From the NCBI GenBank assembly GCA_029207755.1, contig JARCOQ010000006.1:15846890-15910889 (forward strand): DNA of 64,000 nt, written 5' to 3'. A model generated the notes under the pieces. It was given only the letters and a program-made list of their open reading frames with translations. It ran no database searches and was not told the DNA's origin. The stretch comes from Chamaea fasciata. Taxonomy: Eukaryota; Chordata; Aves; Passeriformes; Sylviidae. The stretch's first letter is position 1; each line of letters begins with the position of its first letter. Shown in pieces: positions 25,355 through 37,394 of the stretch. The position numbers were made by a program, and so were the translations under genes.

Positions 25355-25817
25355 TGTCCTGTGTGCAGTTTGGGGCACAATGATATAAGGATATAAACCT
25401 ATTAGAGATTGCCCAAAGCAGGACCATGAGGATGGTGAAGGATCTGGAGGGGAAGCCGTATGAGGAGCAGCTGAGGTCGCTTGGTCTCTCCAGCCTGGAG
25501 AAGTGGAGACAGAAGGGAGTCCTCGTTGCAGTCACAACTTCCTTGGGAGGGGAGGTGGAGGGGCAAGCACCGATCTCTTCTCTGTGGTGGTCAGTGACAG
25601 GACCCGAGGGAATAACCTGCAGTTGTGCAAGGGAGGTTTAGGTTGTATATTAAGAAAAGGTTTTTCATCAGGAGGGTGGTTGGGCACTGAAACAGACTCC
25701 CTGGGGAAGGGATCACAGCACCAAACCTGGAAAAGTTCAAGAAGCTTTTGGACAATGCTCTCAGGCACATGGTGTGGCTCTTGGAGCTGTCCTGTGCAGG
25801 GCCAAGAGCTGGAGCTG
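25355..25817 (+). mobile_element. CR1 LINE 3' part, sense orientation, interrupted 3' end
   Basis: Sense CR1 sequence with landmarks 'ctgtgtgcagtttgggg', 'atgaggatggtgaaggatct', 'ggaagccgtatgaggagcag', 'ctccagcctggagaag', 'gtgacaggacccgaggg', 'ggtttttcatcaggagggtg' and 'gctctcaggcacatggtgtg'. These encode, in decayed frames, the C-terminal end of ORF2. The usual 3' terminus (the 'cccttccaac' block and ATTCTATG-type octamers) is missing: after 'tgtgcagggccaagagctgg' the sequence passes straight into LTR-derived DNA. The element was therefore cut at its 3' end by a later event. Confidence 0.93.
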
Positions 25818-25925
25818 GAATTCCTGAATATCTTGGGTCTCTTGGGGTCAGCTGTCCCAGCTGTGCCCCCTCCCACCTCATTGTGCAACCCCAGACTCCT
25901 TACTGCTGAGGTTGGAACAGAAATA
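25818..25925 (-). mobile_element. ERVL-like LTR fragment, antisense
   Basis: About 105 bases match the middle of the same LTR superfamily as at 31,177-31,708 and 36,117-36,694. The shared block is 'ggggtcagctgtcccagctg' then 'tgccccctcccacctcattg' (compare the reverse complement of 36,297-36,357). Neither LTR end (TG or CA) is present. It abuts the truncated CR1 directly, suggesting a deletion or recombination between two repeats rather than a clean insertion. Confidence 0.75.
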
Positions 25926-27776
25926 TGTAGGACTGTGAGATGTTGTTTATAATCTGATTCATAACAACATCCCCAAGATGCATTTCAACTATGATGGTAA
26001 ACCACATTAATAAACTAAAATGCAGTAAATGGAAAGGGGAGAGGAAAAGTTTGTGGTGTAGATACTTCCTGAGGATTTTTTTCTCTCCATGTGCAGGTTC
26101 AAAATATGTAAGTAGCAGAGAAGAGTCTTGAATGTACCACATATGCCTTGAGCAATGGTCACAACACCTTGGTTTGTTAAGTGTGGTGTTCAAAAGGACA
26201 ATTTTTATCTAAGTCAGTTAATAGCTCTTTCAGGTTCCCAAAAAGCACAATGTTTAAGAGCTGCTTGTATGGTCAAAGTTCTTGGACCACCTTGCATTCT
26301 TCAGAGTTAAGTGTCATGGAAAGAAAAGGAAATGAGAGAAACTTACATTTTGACCATGACCACTGTTGAGTGTCCACAGTTCTTGGACACATTCTTCATA
26401 CCATTATAAACCTGTAGCCAAAGAGGCTTGTGCAATAGCACTGCCTTGATACGGTGTTACTCAGATGAGAAACTCACCCAGTAAACATCAAATGCAAGCT
26501 ATATCAGCTTATCTTTGGGAAAGATGTTTATAATTAAGAAAAGGCTGTCAGGTGATAAAGAAATTATCACTTTCCTGTGTAACCCATTCCAAAGGATAAG
26601 TACCACTGGGAATTTAAAAAAAGGAAACACTTAACTTTAACATAAACTACCAATATACCTTGTCCTACAAGATCAAAGCTGGTTGCTGTGATCTCCTCCT
26701 GGTACATATGCTTGGGAATTCTTTGCAAAGCTTTGCAAATTTGAGTGGAAATAAAAGAATTGTGTTTATTTTCAGAAAGTGCTGATATTGGCACTGTCTA
26801 GACTGTCAAGCAAGTACTTTCTGCACTTAGGCTATGTTCCAAATACAGAGAGGAAAGTTGAGTGTATAGCCAAAGAGAAATCTACAGTGTGCTTCAATAC
26901 ATCCTCCAGACTGGATCAATCAAAACTAAGACTTTTGGACACACTGAACAGCGCACTTGCACTGTGGAATGTTAGCAATCAATAAATCCTGAACATTGTA
27001 TTTAGTATTCACTGGGGACGAATGATTTAAGAACACTAATTTGTTCCTTCATGGGATATTAGTTGCATGATGAAAAAAAAAACCCAAAAAACACTGGGAT
27101 GTTTACTTCTGGAATCTATCAACTTTATTTCAGTTGAAATGCTGATGCTTTTGTTTTCATTATTGAAGTGTTCCAGCTCATATGTACCACGTACCTATCA
27201 AAACCAGTTTCTGAATAGATTTGATGTCTACTTGTTATATTCCATGGCTCTTATCTTACAGATTTACATCCTTAAAGAATCTGTAAATTCAGCTGTAAGT
27301 TCTCTAGCTATATCTGTCTGGGGAAGATTTTGATATGTCATTGTAATTTTAAAGGACTTGATGCTAATCTGTCTTGAAGATACATTTAATGTGTTTAATA
27401 GAATCTACAATTTCATTATCATGAAAAATAAAAAAAAGATTTTCTGAAATAAATTATAATGATTAAATATTTTACCAGAGGGAATGCACCTTTAAGATAT
27501 AGACAGATGGAACAATTTTTGCCTGAAGATTGGAAGAGAAACATAAATCAAATGATCTAGAAGTCTAAACACAGCTTGATTCCATATAGCCTCTTAAGAG
27601 CTGATTTATTTTCTGTGAAAGTTACAGAGCATTTTTAGAAGTAAATACCCCGTCCAGAACAAGTACATACCCTTCAGCTTTTCTGAAAATAAGACCATTA
27701 CTTCCTATTTGGGTTACTTTCTTGTTTGGTTGCTTTTTGGTAATCTTGGAAATGTTTATTTTCCTGAGGCAATATT
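25926..27776. other. Unassigned AT-rich DNA
   Basis: No gene or repeat is recognised. Small frames at 25,900-26,193, 26,567-26,794 and 27,067-27,333 have no known domains. A/C low complexity occurs at 27,070-27,092. Confidence 0.55.
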
Positions 27777-27863
27777 AATGCTGTCAGCCCGAGCATTCAA
27801 CACCTTACATGGCATTCAGCCTTCATGCCATGTAAGGTGTTGAATGCTCAGGCTTACAGCATT
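27777..27863. repeat. Near-perfect 38-bp inverted repeat (hairpin), 11-nt loop
   Basis: The left arm (27,777-27,814) and right arm (27,826-27,863) pair over 38 bases with only two mismatches, both in the outer third. They enclose an 11-base loop. The inner 20 or more base pairs ('gcattcaacaccttacatgg' and its complement) are perfect. A transcript from either strand would fold into a stem of pre-miRNA-like size, about 87 nt. Real pre-miRNAs usually carry more bulges; so perfect a stem also fits a recent template-switch palindrome or a hairpin-siRNA source. The flanks do not extend the symmetry. Confidence 0.95.
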
Positions 27864-29521
27864 CTGAGCTGACAACCAGAGTATTCGTTTGACAGTTTCT
27901 GGGGATGATAGTGGTCTAAAAAATTCACCTTTTCATGAATCAAGAGTCAATTAAAAGGTTATATTGAAAAAAAAATAAAAAGGTCTTTTGGAAAGAGGGT
28001 GCACAAACAAATCCAAGGTTAGTTGCCAATGACCTTCAGGACAGACCTACAGTCTGAGCTGCTTCTTTCTTGCTTCTTCTCTGGTGGAAAAGCAAGAAAA
28101 AGCCCCTCTTATCAGCTTTCCTTCATCCTTCTACATGGCTTGCTTTAACCCAGGAATGTCACATAACTACACTCTGAATTAAATTTCTTTTTCATCTTGT
28201 TCTCCAAAAGCACAAGTATATTAAAAACGTTCATATCCCTAAGCCCTATTGACCAACATTATTTATTTTCCATATCTGCACACTTCACTGGGGGCAAATA
28301 AGTTTGGATAGTACTGCTAACCAGTTATTTCTCTGCAAGTAGCTTTTTAATTTCACCTGAGTAAATATTAAGTGTAGTATTTGTTAATGGATGTAACAGC
28401 AGTGGTGCAATTCAGAGATGAAATGTTTTTATCTTGGGCAAAATATAGCCATGGGCAACAACATAGATAGTTGGAAGTAGTTAAAAAGAGGAAATAATTG
28501 TATTAGAATTCGGCCAGGACACAGGGACTATTGCAATATGTTTGTGAAGACAGGTATTTGGATAACTAAATGCCTCTAAATTTTCCAGACCTCAGTTAAA
28601 TATTGCATCGAAGGATGGCAGACAGTGGCTAATTTACTTAGCCAGAAATACTACAGACATTGCCAAGGCTAAAAAAAATTTAGTTCTTTCCTATTAATTT
28701 ACTAAGTGAAAAGTATATGACTTCGATGCTAATGCAGTGCAATAAAAATCAAATCTGTGATAGTTTCTTGCTGCCAATGGACTACTCTGCAAACAATATG
28801 TAACCATCTAGCAGGATAAGGGAAAAAATCAGTTTCTTAGCTTTAATAAAAATACACTGACCTTGTTGAGCCTTTGTAACAATTAAATGATGCAAAAAAA
28901 ATGTTCACAGTGTGGACACAGAATGTGCACAATGCATCTGCTTCTTATTTGTGGTAATATTGTCCTCAGAAGTGGCTAGAAAACCTATCAAGCATGGAAA
29001 TGGAGAGATGGACAATATGTATGAGGAAATTGGATTGGAAATAGCATAAAACTCTTTTACTTCTATTTTATTTCCTACTACCCAGAGTCCCCAGATGCCT
29101 CAACAAGATTATGTAATAAGTTTGAAGGGTAATTAAGAGGGCTTTGAAAAATCTTGCTGAATAAACAAGGTTATCACTGTGTTTAACATCTGCTAAGGTC
29201 CTTATTAATGTAGTCATAGAAATCCCTCTGTTAAAATAAAATATTATCAAATCAAAATATTTGTCTGTATTTTGTATAGGACTAGGAGACATCAAAAAAA
29301 ATGGGAAAGGTGAGTTCCAGGTAGGGAACTGTTTTCGATGCTTTGAAGCAGCAAGATTATGGAATCAGATAGAAATAGGTAGGAATAACCTGCTAGGTGT
29401 ATATGTGGCCCCACACAGAGAAGGACTTGGAAGGCAGGAGTAATCATCTGGAAAGATAATTAAAAAACAAGGAATCAGACAGAAACAAGAAAAAAAAAAT
29501 CCCATAGCAAATCAGGATGAG
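27864..29521. other. Unassigned AT-rich DNA
   Basis: No gene, long frame or recognised repeat in about 1.65 kb. Confidence 0.6.
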
Positions 29522-29637
29522 GGCCCTGATCCGGCATTATTATGTGCATGTTTAACTATACCCTTGGGACTTGTTGGATTTTTAGGAAGTATTCACATAA
29601 ATAAGGTGAACCGTCTGCAAAGTTGAGGCAAGGGGCC
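29522..29637. mobile_element. Old palindromic DNA-transposon-like (MITE-type) element
   Basis: The left side reads 'gggccctgatccggcatt' then 'tatgtgcatgtttaacta' then 'cccttgggact'. The right side reads 'tattcacataaataagg' then 'gtctgcaaagttgaggcaag' then 'gggcc'. This is the layout of a palindromic amniote repeat I recall, with ends of the GGGCCCGATCCTGCA type and inner blocks of the ATGTGCTTAAC type. Such elements are thought to be non-autonomous DNA transposons (hAT-like), but the family name is not verified. The arms have diverged a lot, implying great age. Confidence 0.5.
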
Positions 29638-31176
29638 AAAGCATCTGTCCTCAATCTTATAATACAGTGATGCAAAATAAATTACCTGAAAAATAATGGA
29701 ACCTTTAATTCCAGTACTCTGAGCCTTTAATTCCTCAGTGTATTATATGTGGATTCATTACAGTATATGCACTGAGTCTATTTAAACAGCTAATACAGCA
29801 TGTAAAATAAACTTTTCTGATGTAGGAAATACATTCTCATCTAAGTGAAAGCTGAACTCATTTTATTTCATAATCTGGTTTATGTCTTCCACATGACCCA
29901 AGTGATTAAGGCCAAGTGGAATATATCTTTTAATAATACTTGTTGTAATAGTCATGAGTTTAGTTTGTATAAACCTGAAATGCCATTACTAATGAAGAAA
30001 AAGGATTTTGTTTTTAAGCAGAAATTTTCCTTTTAAGTTAAGGTTGAAGAAACTGTAACAATTCTTGCATGGTGATAGCAACTAATCTCATTTTTTCTTG
30101 TTGTCACTATGTTTCATACATAAAACCTTTTGGATCATATCTATGGCTGACAAAGATGATGTAGTTTATTATAGTTTATTAGCCAAGAGATAATATCTAG
30201 TATAAGGTGCAAATCTACTTAAAGGTCAAATCTGGAACAAAATTTGAAGTAGGCTATCAGTGAAAAATCCATTGGTTAGCTTTTGATTAGTTATTTAGGG
30301 AGGATTTAAAGCACGTTTCCTGGAAAAAAGCAAAGATTGAATTCTAGACAGGTATCTCATGTTAGTGCACATTAATGCATACTGTGACTGACTTTCTCAA
30401 TGAAGCTGAGAATTATAGAAGTCAGAACAATGGTCAGAAAAATGATATTCCTTTTCCTGGAACAGCAGCTGCAAAAGGGTCTTGAGCTGCCTGGATATTA
30501 GTTGCCTGGATTTCAAGTGGGCTAAATTCCAAATTTTAGCCATAAGGAGTTTGAAAAATCAGAAGATAATTCCAGTGCATGTGCCATTCCATTGTTAAAT
30601 ACAATGGAAAATTCTAGCCCAGAGAGAAAGTGGGGCATAATAGACTGAGCTTAATAGTATTTTTTATAAAATCATAAGTTTTGAGCAGGATTTGACAATG
30701 TTGCTGAGAATGTAGTCTTCAATGTCCAGACTTTGAAGCATTAGAGATACACGTGTGCATTTCCATTGTCATTACTTTTTGCAGTTTCTGGACATCTGAG
30801 GCTTCAATTTTCTTCTGGTTTCTTTGTATTTATGACTTTTTAAAGTGTGTATTAGGCTAGAGTTATTGCTGGTTTATTCTCTCACCTCATTGCTCACCTA
30901 AGGCCTTTGCAATCCTTAGAGTCTTAAAAATTTATTTCTATTTTTATCAGGTCCTGACTCTTCTCCATACTTTGACACTTTAGCTATTCAGGGATGCATA
31001 CTGTGAGCCAGCTAAATAGTTTCTGCCACAGCCTGATATTCAGAGCTTGCAAGGACATGAACTGTTTATATTAATTTTTGGCAAATGCTGATGGTTAATA
31101 TTTGCTCTTCTGTGAAAAAGCTAAGGTTGCATTTCTCTTCCTAATTTTTATCTTGAATCCCAAAGGCTCTGATATA
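29638..31176. other. Unassigned AT-rich DNA
   Basis: No gene is seen. A short palindrome, 'ccattgttaaatacaatgg' (30,588-30,606), recalls the centre of the palindromic element at 29,522 but is too short to assign. Confidence 0.55.
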
Positions 31177-31708
31177 TGTTCTGGGTTAATAGCCCTTCAA
31201 AATTCTAATTTAGTAATCACCTGGACATTTGGGAAAACTCATGTATTCATATAAGGACAGTTTAATATACAAAGCAAAAGCTGCACCCACAAACAACCAA
31301 AACAAGGAATTCATTCACCACTTCCCATGGGCAGGCAGGTGTTCACCTGTCCCCAGGAAAACAGGGCTTCAGCATGAGTAACAGTGACTTGGAAAGACAA
31401 ATGGTACCACTCTGAAAGTGATGTTCTTCTCCTTTTTCCTCCATGTTTATGTGCTGAGTATGACACCATATGGAATGTAGTATCCTTTGGATCAATGGGG
31501 TCAGCTATCTTGGCTGTGCCCTCTCACAACTTAATGTGCATCCCAGTCTCATTGCTGCTGGAGTGATCTGAGAAGCAGAAAAGGCCTTGATACAGCGTGA
31601 GTGCTGCTCAGGAACAGCTAAAACATCTCCCTGTTACAAAATCCAAACCATAGCCCTATATGAGTTACTGTGTAAAATATTACCTTTGTCCCAGCCAAGA
31701 CCAGTACA
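31177..31708 (-). mobile_element. Solo ERVL-like LTR, antisense, about 530 bp
   Basis: On the minus strand the LTR runs from 'tgtactggtcttggctggga' (ending at 31,708) to 'ttaacccagaaca' (31,177), so it starts with TG and ends with CA. Internal landmarks fit the avian ERVL-like LTR: the GC-richer 'gagagggcacagccaagata' block, a 'cactgttactcatgctgaag' block, 'gtgaatgaattccttgtttt' and 'tattaaactgtccttata'. No gag, pol or env and no partner LTR in the same orientation lie nearby, so it is a solo LTR left by recombination. No clear target-site duplication remains. The 60-aa plus frame at 31,384-31,566 is a shadow of the LTR. Confidence 0.85.
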
Positions 31709-34700
31709 ACCTATTATTAGAAGACTTAACATGAATTTTAAATTAGTTAGATGGAACATGTAACTACGATGTCTGATAGCCTCACTACCATTTATTTGGT
31801 GCACGTCAGCCTTGTAAGAGGGGAAATGCTGTTTTCCTTATTCGACATACAAAGAGCAGAAGTACCAGTTATAGTTAACTCTGACATGAGGTTTGTAGCT
31901 CCTTTGGGCAAGACAGTAATGTTGTATTCTGCCAGGCACATTCAGAGGTGCTTTTTACTCACTTAGGGATCAGAGGAAAAGTGCTGACTTCACTGTGGTA
32001 ATGTGCCCCAGGGAGTTCAAGCTAATTTGGATTGAGCTTGTTCTTTCTGAGTTAGGTTTTGATATGCAAACAAATCCTAGACTTTTGACCAATGTCATTC
32101 CCGAGTTCCCTGGCAAATAAAACTTAATTTTAAACACCACTGTTCTTCTCACTTATTACTGAAAAAAGCAACACTGAGTTTCTTATTTTAATAGTTCACA
32201 AATTAAGTGCAGTGTGGGTTTTTTTCCCTTTCTAAGAAGGCTAAGAGGAAAAGAGGTATGAGGTGTTAGGCTTTTAATTTTGCACTATGAAAAGATATGT
32301 TTATGAGATATTCTTTTATAAAATTCTGGAAGCTCTGATAGACCCTGAAAATTAACATCTGAATTCCAGTAAACTTCACTACTACTGTCAAGCAGTTTCA
32401 AAACATTGTTGATACAGAATCTTATTAATTACTAGTATAGTCTTTGTAATTGCCTAGTCTAGAAATTGATGAACAAAGTCATTCCAGAAAGCAATCAATT
32501 TGGAATCTAATTTGTTGGTGAAATGAGCCATATAAACAAAATGCCACTTGCAGTTTGACTAAAATGAGATGTGCTTAACGAGCCTATCATCATCTGTAAT
32601 ATTCATCACAATGGGTCACAGTTACATAAAGTGTCATAAATCTCAACCAATGCACATAAAGCTGAAATATAAAATTATATTCTGAAAAGGATAAAACATA
32701 AAACAGATGGCTGCCCCATGGAAACATCCTTAAATTTCACATGTTCTATTCATTGACTTTTGGGCAAATCAACTGAAACTCTGTGTGTGTGTGGAGTGAG
32801 GGAGGAAAGAATGTATTTTTTTCAAAGTGCATTTTACCTTATTATCCATATTGGAAATTGAGACTTATTGGGGTGACAGAGGTTCTAGATTTGAGTGACC
32901 CAATATACGTCCTTTTGTAATAAAGTGATCAACAACTTTTCTATCTTTATTTTGAACTGCACCAGAGCAAACTATTCTAGGCAAAGAATAGACTATTAAA
33001 TGCAGGATGGTGAAAGCATGAAGACTTGGCAGAATGAGTTGGATTTTTTTCTTTTTGTAATCAGTAGCAATGAATAAGAGCTGTAAGCAAAGTTGCAAGT
33101 AAAAATTATGAGGTGGTTGGATACTAAAAAGGCACTCAAGGGGCTAATGAACTGACCTGCCTTAGATAATATGAAATCTAATTTCTATTTCTTCAATGCT
33201 TAGCTAAACAGACAGCATGTCTTCTCTCTTCTGACTCGTAAACCTATTTTTATTTGAAATGTCTAAACAAGAAAATCTGCAGTTACAAATTTAACATTTA
33301 ATATTTGATAATTGGATATCCCCAGAAATCCCCTATCAGACAATTTTTTATTAAAATGTATCTGAAAGTCTAGGAAAATATGGGATTTGCTTAAATTCAA
33401 AATTCTTTCTTGTAAATAGTGAGGGAGAAAAGTCCTATATACAGAGAATATTTTAAACTTTTCATGGAGCTCTAGAACAGGGAAAAAAATTTAAAAAGAT
33501 GGAAGGAAAGAAAAAAAATTGCTATATATTAATTGTCTTCTATGAGAGATATTTATATTTAAATGATGTTTGATCTATGGATGTGTACTCATGGAGATGT
33601 GTATTTGTGTTCTGTGTTTATTTGTAGATGTATCTGCAAACATGTAGAAATGTATATACTTACAAATGTATATATGTGTATATATATGTATGTGCATTTG
33701 CTGAAAGAGAAGAAGTGTGAGTACTCTGCTGAAGTCCTTTGCTCTGTGAAAAGATATGTTCTTTTGGAGTGCAAACTATAAATAAAATGTGCAATGTTGT
33801 TGAAGTGGGTTTTTTCCCTCTTTTTCTTATTATAGGATTGTGAAGCAAAGGAAAACATCTTAGGTAGGGGGCTGGATTGTGAACTTACAGCAATATAAAT
33901 TCATTGGTTTCAGTTCACTTGTTCCAGATGACAACAGCACGACAGAATCAATCCCCTAATCACTGAAGTGTTACCTGATGGTTTTTAAGATATGAAGAGT
34001 CTATTGATTTCCGTTGTCAGAGGACAGTGTTTTACAGCAGTATGTTTATGTAAGAAAGAGAGAGAAAATAGCAAATTAAAATCACTACTGCAAAAATATC
34101 TTTCTTTTTGCCCAGATAAATGTTTTTCAAAGAGAAAATAAATATCAAAATACAGGGGAAAATTTCTTTCGGCTGGCATTATTATTTTCTCCTGTCTGCA
34201 CTGTTGAAAAGACATGTTTTTCCGGAACATACTGACCAGTATGTGGATTAACACAGCAAAAAAAGAGCAACCCCTGCCAGGTTAGCTCTGGCAGAAAGCT
34301 GCCACCATGCCTCTGGTACGTGGGTGAGCCAAAGGGCCCCACAGTTATTTTATTCCACTTGGGGGTCCATGGGGTGAAGGCTTGAGTCTGTCAAATCAGG
34401 AGATGGATTTGATACAGATCCTGGTGAATTTCTCTAGCCCGGGCAGCTGAGCTCAATTAGGACCTGTTCGATAGACATAGTTCTTAGGTAACAAACAGTG
34501 TGGGGAGTGCAGCAGGGCATTTGTAGGTGACCCATTAACAAACCCCTGCTGTGTCCTGTCGGGAGAAAGCACTAGTTTTCTAACATGCAAAGGGCACTGC
34601 CAGCCTTCCAGAGTCACATTTATTTGAAGGAAGTGGTGTGATTAGCTATTTAATTTGGAGGAGAATTCTTGAGGAGATAGTTTGCAAATCGCTGAATCTA

Positions 34701-36116
34701 ATAACTTTTGAGAGGAAAACTGAGCTTTGTAAATTTAATGAAATCAATGGGCAGCTATAATGATTTTTTTCAAAAATACTTTCTTCTAAGTAAAAACAAA
34801 TTTCTAAAACTCATTATGCCTACTTAATATTCCAGTAAGAGCTCTGATGACATGCAATAGTGTTTTAAATCGACCTGTTTGCCACTTGGCTACTTTACCA
34901 TCTAGTGAAGTACTGGGAAAGGTATTTCTTTACTTTCTTGAGGGTGTCTGCCTCACATGTTATGAAATGGACTCAGGGGCTAGGGAGAAATTTGTTTTCC
35001 GCTGGAAACATAAAAAGAATGCAACACTCTTGCCTAGTAGGTCTGAAGCCAAAGAAGATCCTGCTTGAAAAGCTTAGTTAATATTGTCTTAGATAGGAAA
35101 GTGAATTGACAGAAATAAACTGTCTTTAAAACTGTCATCCTTCACTATTGCATCCCTAAAATCTATCTGTTTTCTGTGGGTACAGCTCACTTCTCAGATG
35201 CAAATACTCCAAGAAGTTGGCAGTCAGCTGAAGGCTCATTTGAAGCCCAACCATAAATAAATAGCACTTTAAATGGTTTCGGCAGCGTTGTGTCTCCTGT
35301 TGTGTTTATTGCACAGTGTAAGCTGTGCTGTGTGGCTGAGACTGAAAATGCTAAATGAACAAACTGAAAACTCAAGACTTCTGTATTTTCTGTTTCTTTT
35401 TCTGCCATTTCTCTTTTTTCTTCTGAAACTGAGAAGATTTTACGATGAGAATATAGCAATAGAACAGTGGAGAAGAATTGTGCATATTGTATTCCTCAAA
35501 TGTTTTTACTAAGTGAAGACTAAAGAAAATAATTTTCTGTCTTATGAGCAGGAACTTGATTAGAGTTGTTGCTGTACCTAGCCTTCTTGAGTTTTCTAAT
35601 TTTTGAGTAAAAAATACACTGAAATGATTTCTTGCATCGACTAATTCGTAATTATAACAACCATGGGAATTAACAGTTCTGTTTTATTTATGCTAAGAGT
35701 AAAGGCATCAGTGGCAAATAGATACTAGAAATACACCATCACTGGTATAAACAATTAAAGATTTTCCTAATACATGAGAGCAATTTATGTGCATTAGTCC
35801 ATCCTTTCCTAATTTAAAGTTTATGGTCCTTGTAATATCAAGATATATGAACGTCAGGGATTATGCATGTCCTTGGAAAAAAAATCTCAATAATCAATGA
35901 AGTGTAACAATTAATTATAATAAATAATGCAAGTAGTACTTATGACAAAAGGCTGGGTCAGTAACTGAATAAAATAGACAAGGTTTCTACTCAGTTAATT
36001 TAATATGCAGAAATACAAGAACAAGGAATTTACTATAAAAGAATTATAGGTCCATCTGACATGAGAGTGAGAAAAGAAACTTTGAGCAATGCCATTCCTT
36101 AAGGAAAAGGGGTGTT
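31709..36116. other. Low-repeat DNA, parts resembling conserved non-coding sequence
   Basis: About 4.4 kb with almost no recognised transposon. Stretches near 32,430-32,720 and 34,430-34,770 have mixed composition, homeobox-type TAAT/ATTA words and no low complexity, as conserved non-coding elements often do. Conservation cannot be seen in one sequence, so this is only a suggestion. Frames at 33,563-33,858 arise from a TATG-rich microsatellite. No gene is called. Confidence 0.4.
33651..33694. repeat. Imperfect TATG/TA microsatellite
   Basis: Alternating 'tgtatat', 'tatatatgtatgtg' type words over about 44 bases, imperfect and AT-rich. Confidence 0.8.
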
Positions 36117-36694
36117 TGTTTTAGCTGGGGTAGACTTCATTTTCTTCATAGCAGCTTCCACAAGGCCAGATTTTGGAATTGCACTGAAAACAGTGTTGAT
36201 AATACAGAGATATTTTTGTTACTGCTGAGCAGAGTTACTTCTCTACTTTTGTTACTTCTTACACAGAGCCAAGGCCTTTTCTGTTTTCTGTGAGTAGGCT
36301 GGGGGGCACAATGAGTTGGGAGGGGACACAGCTGGGGCAGCTTATGTCGACTGACCCAAGGGATATTACATACCCTGTGGCATCATGCTCAGCTTGTACA
36401 GCTGAGGGGAGTAGAGGGAAGGAGATGTTCAGAGTGATGGTGTTTATCTTCCCATGTCACTGCTACATGTGGTGAAGCCTTGCTCTCCTAGCCTGCCTGT
36501 GGAATGTGGTGAATGAATTCCTTTTTTTTTGCTTTCTTTCTGCACATGGATTTTGCTTTACCTGTTAAAATTTCTGTGTCTCAACCCATGAGTTTTCTCA
36601 CTTTTGACCTTTTGATTGTTTACCCAATCCCAGGAGGTGAAGAGTGCAAGTGGCTGTGTGGGGCTTGGTTGCCAGCTGAGTTTAAACCATTACA
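36117..36694 (+). mobile_element. Solo ERVL-like LTR, sense, about 580 bp
   Basis: Starts 'tgttttagctggggtaga' and ends 'tttaaaccattaca', giving TG...CA ends. Landmarks in order are 'ttcttcatagcagctt', 'gttgggaggggacacagctg', 'ctgacccaagggatatt', 'atcatgctcagcttgtaca' (decayed promoter region), 'gtgaatgaattcct', 'ctcaacccatgagttttctc' and 'gtgtggggcttggttgcca'. These match an avian ERVL-like LTR that I recall well from neoavian genomes. The TATA-like site and poly(A) signal are eroded. No internal retroviral genes follow, so this is a solo LTR; a perfect target-site duplication is not visible. It lies in opposite orientation to the LTR 4.4 kb upstream. Confidence 0.9.
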
Positions 36695-37394
36695 GAAGGT
36701 CATAGATAACTGAGATCATTTTGTCCTTAGACTTGGTCTGCCTCTAGCATATCTTGCATCAAACGATGTCATAACCCTTGCTTTACTGCTTAGTGGTACT
36801 GGTTAGAAAGTAAACTTTAACATCTTCTTGTAGCATGTGATCTGTGTAAGCCCTGAGGTCTGGTTTCCCTGGTCATTTAGCTTGCGTTCAAATGAGGATG
36901 ATGATGATGATGGGGCTTGTCATATTAGAATGTGTGTGTCTTCAGAATAGAATAACTCTGCACATCATTCATAATGGCAAAAAATCCAAACTTCCTCTCA
37001 TTGTTTGTGTTCTTTGCCAATCACCTCCTGATTTTGCATGTAATACTTAAAAACTCTGTCAAAAGTTTTGCAGACTCATCTGTACATGCTAAAAAGACCC
37101 ACAGTGCTGCAACATTACAATGTCAAGAGTAGTGTGAACATGAAAGATAGCTCACACCATTGTCTACACACCTGAATTAAAACAAAGCCTCAAGATATCT
37201 GTCCAGAATTGCTCCTGCGTTAAACAATAATGCCTCATATACCAGTGGCAGCAGATGATACACCTGATATATCAGAGCTGGGGGGAGAATCCCTGGATGA
37301 AGTATTTACTGAGACCAATGAATTACAGTTGGGACCTGTGACAGTTCTGGCTTCTTTTTCTCTGCCAAGGTCAGGATGAATAATAAACAGGAAA
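36695..37394. other. Unassigned DNA between two LTRs
   Basis: No gene is seen. A short GAT/ATG triplet microsatellite lies at 36,897-36,912. The two flanking LTRs belong to different families, so this is not the inside of a provirus. Confidence 0.6.
36897..36912. repeat. Short GAT trinucleotide repeat
   Basis: Five consecutive GAT units plus a base. Too short to be of functional note. Confidence 0.9.

Noticed and set aside
25503..25952. 149-aa plus frame and 118/96-aa minus frames
   Set aside because: They lie in the CR1 copy and the abutting LTR fragment. They are decayed repeat frames, not genes.
30560..30620. Second copy of the palindromic DNA-transposon-like element
   Set aside because: Only a 19-base palindromic core is present, with no outer arms.
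36695..37394. Interior of a provirus between two LTRs
   Set aside because: The flanking LTRs are of different families and opposite orientation, only 0.7 kb apart, with no retroviral coding sequence between them.
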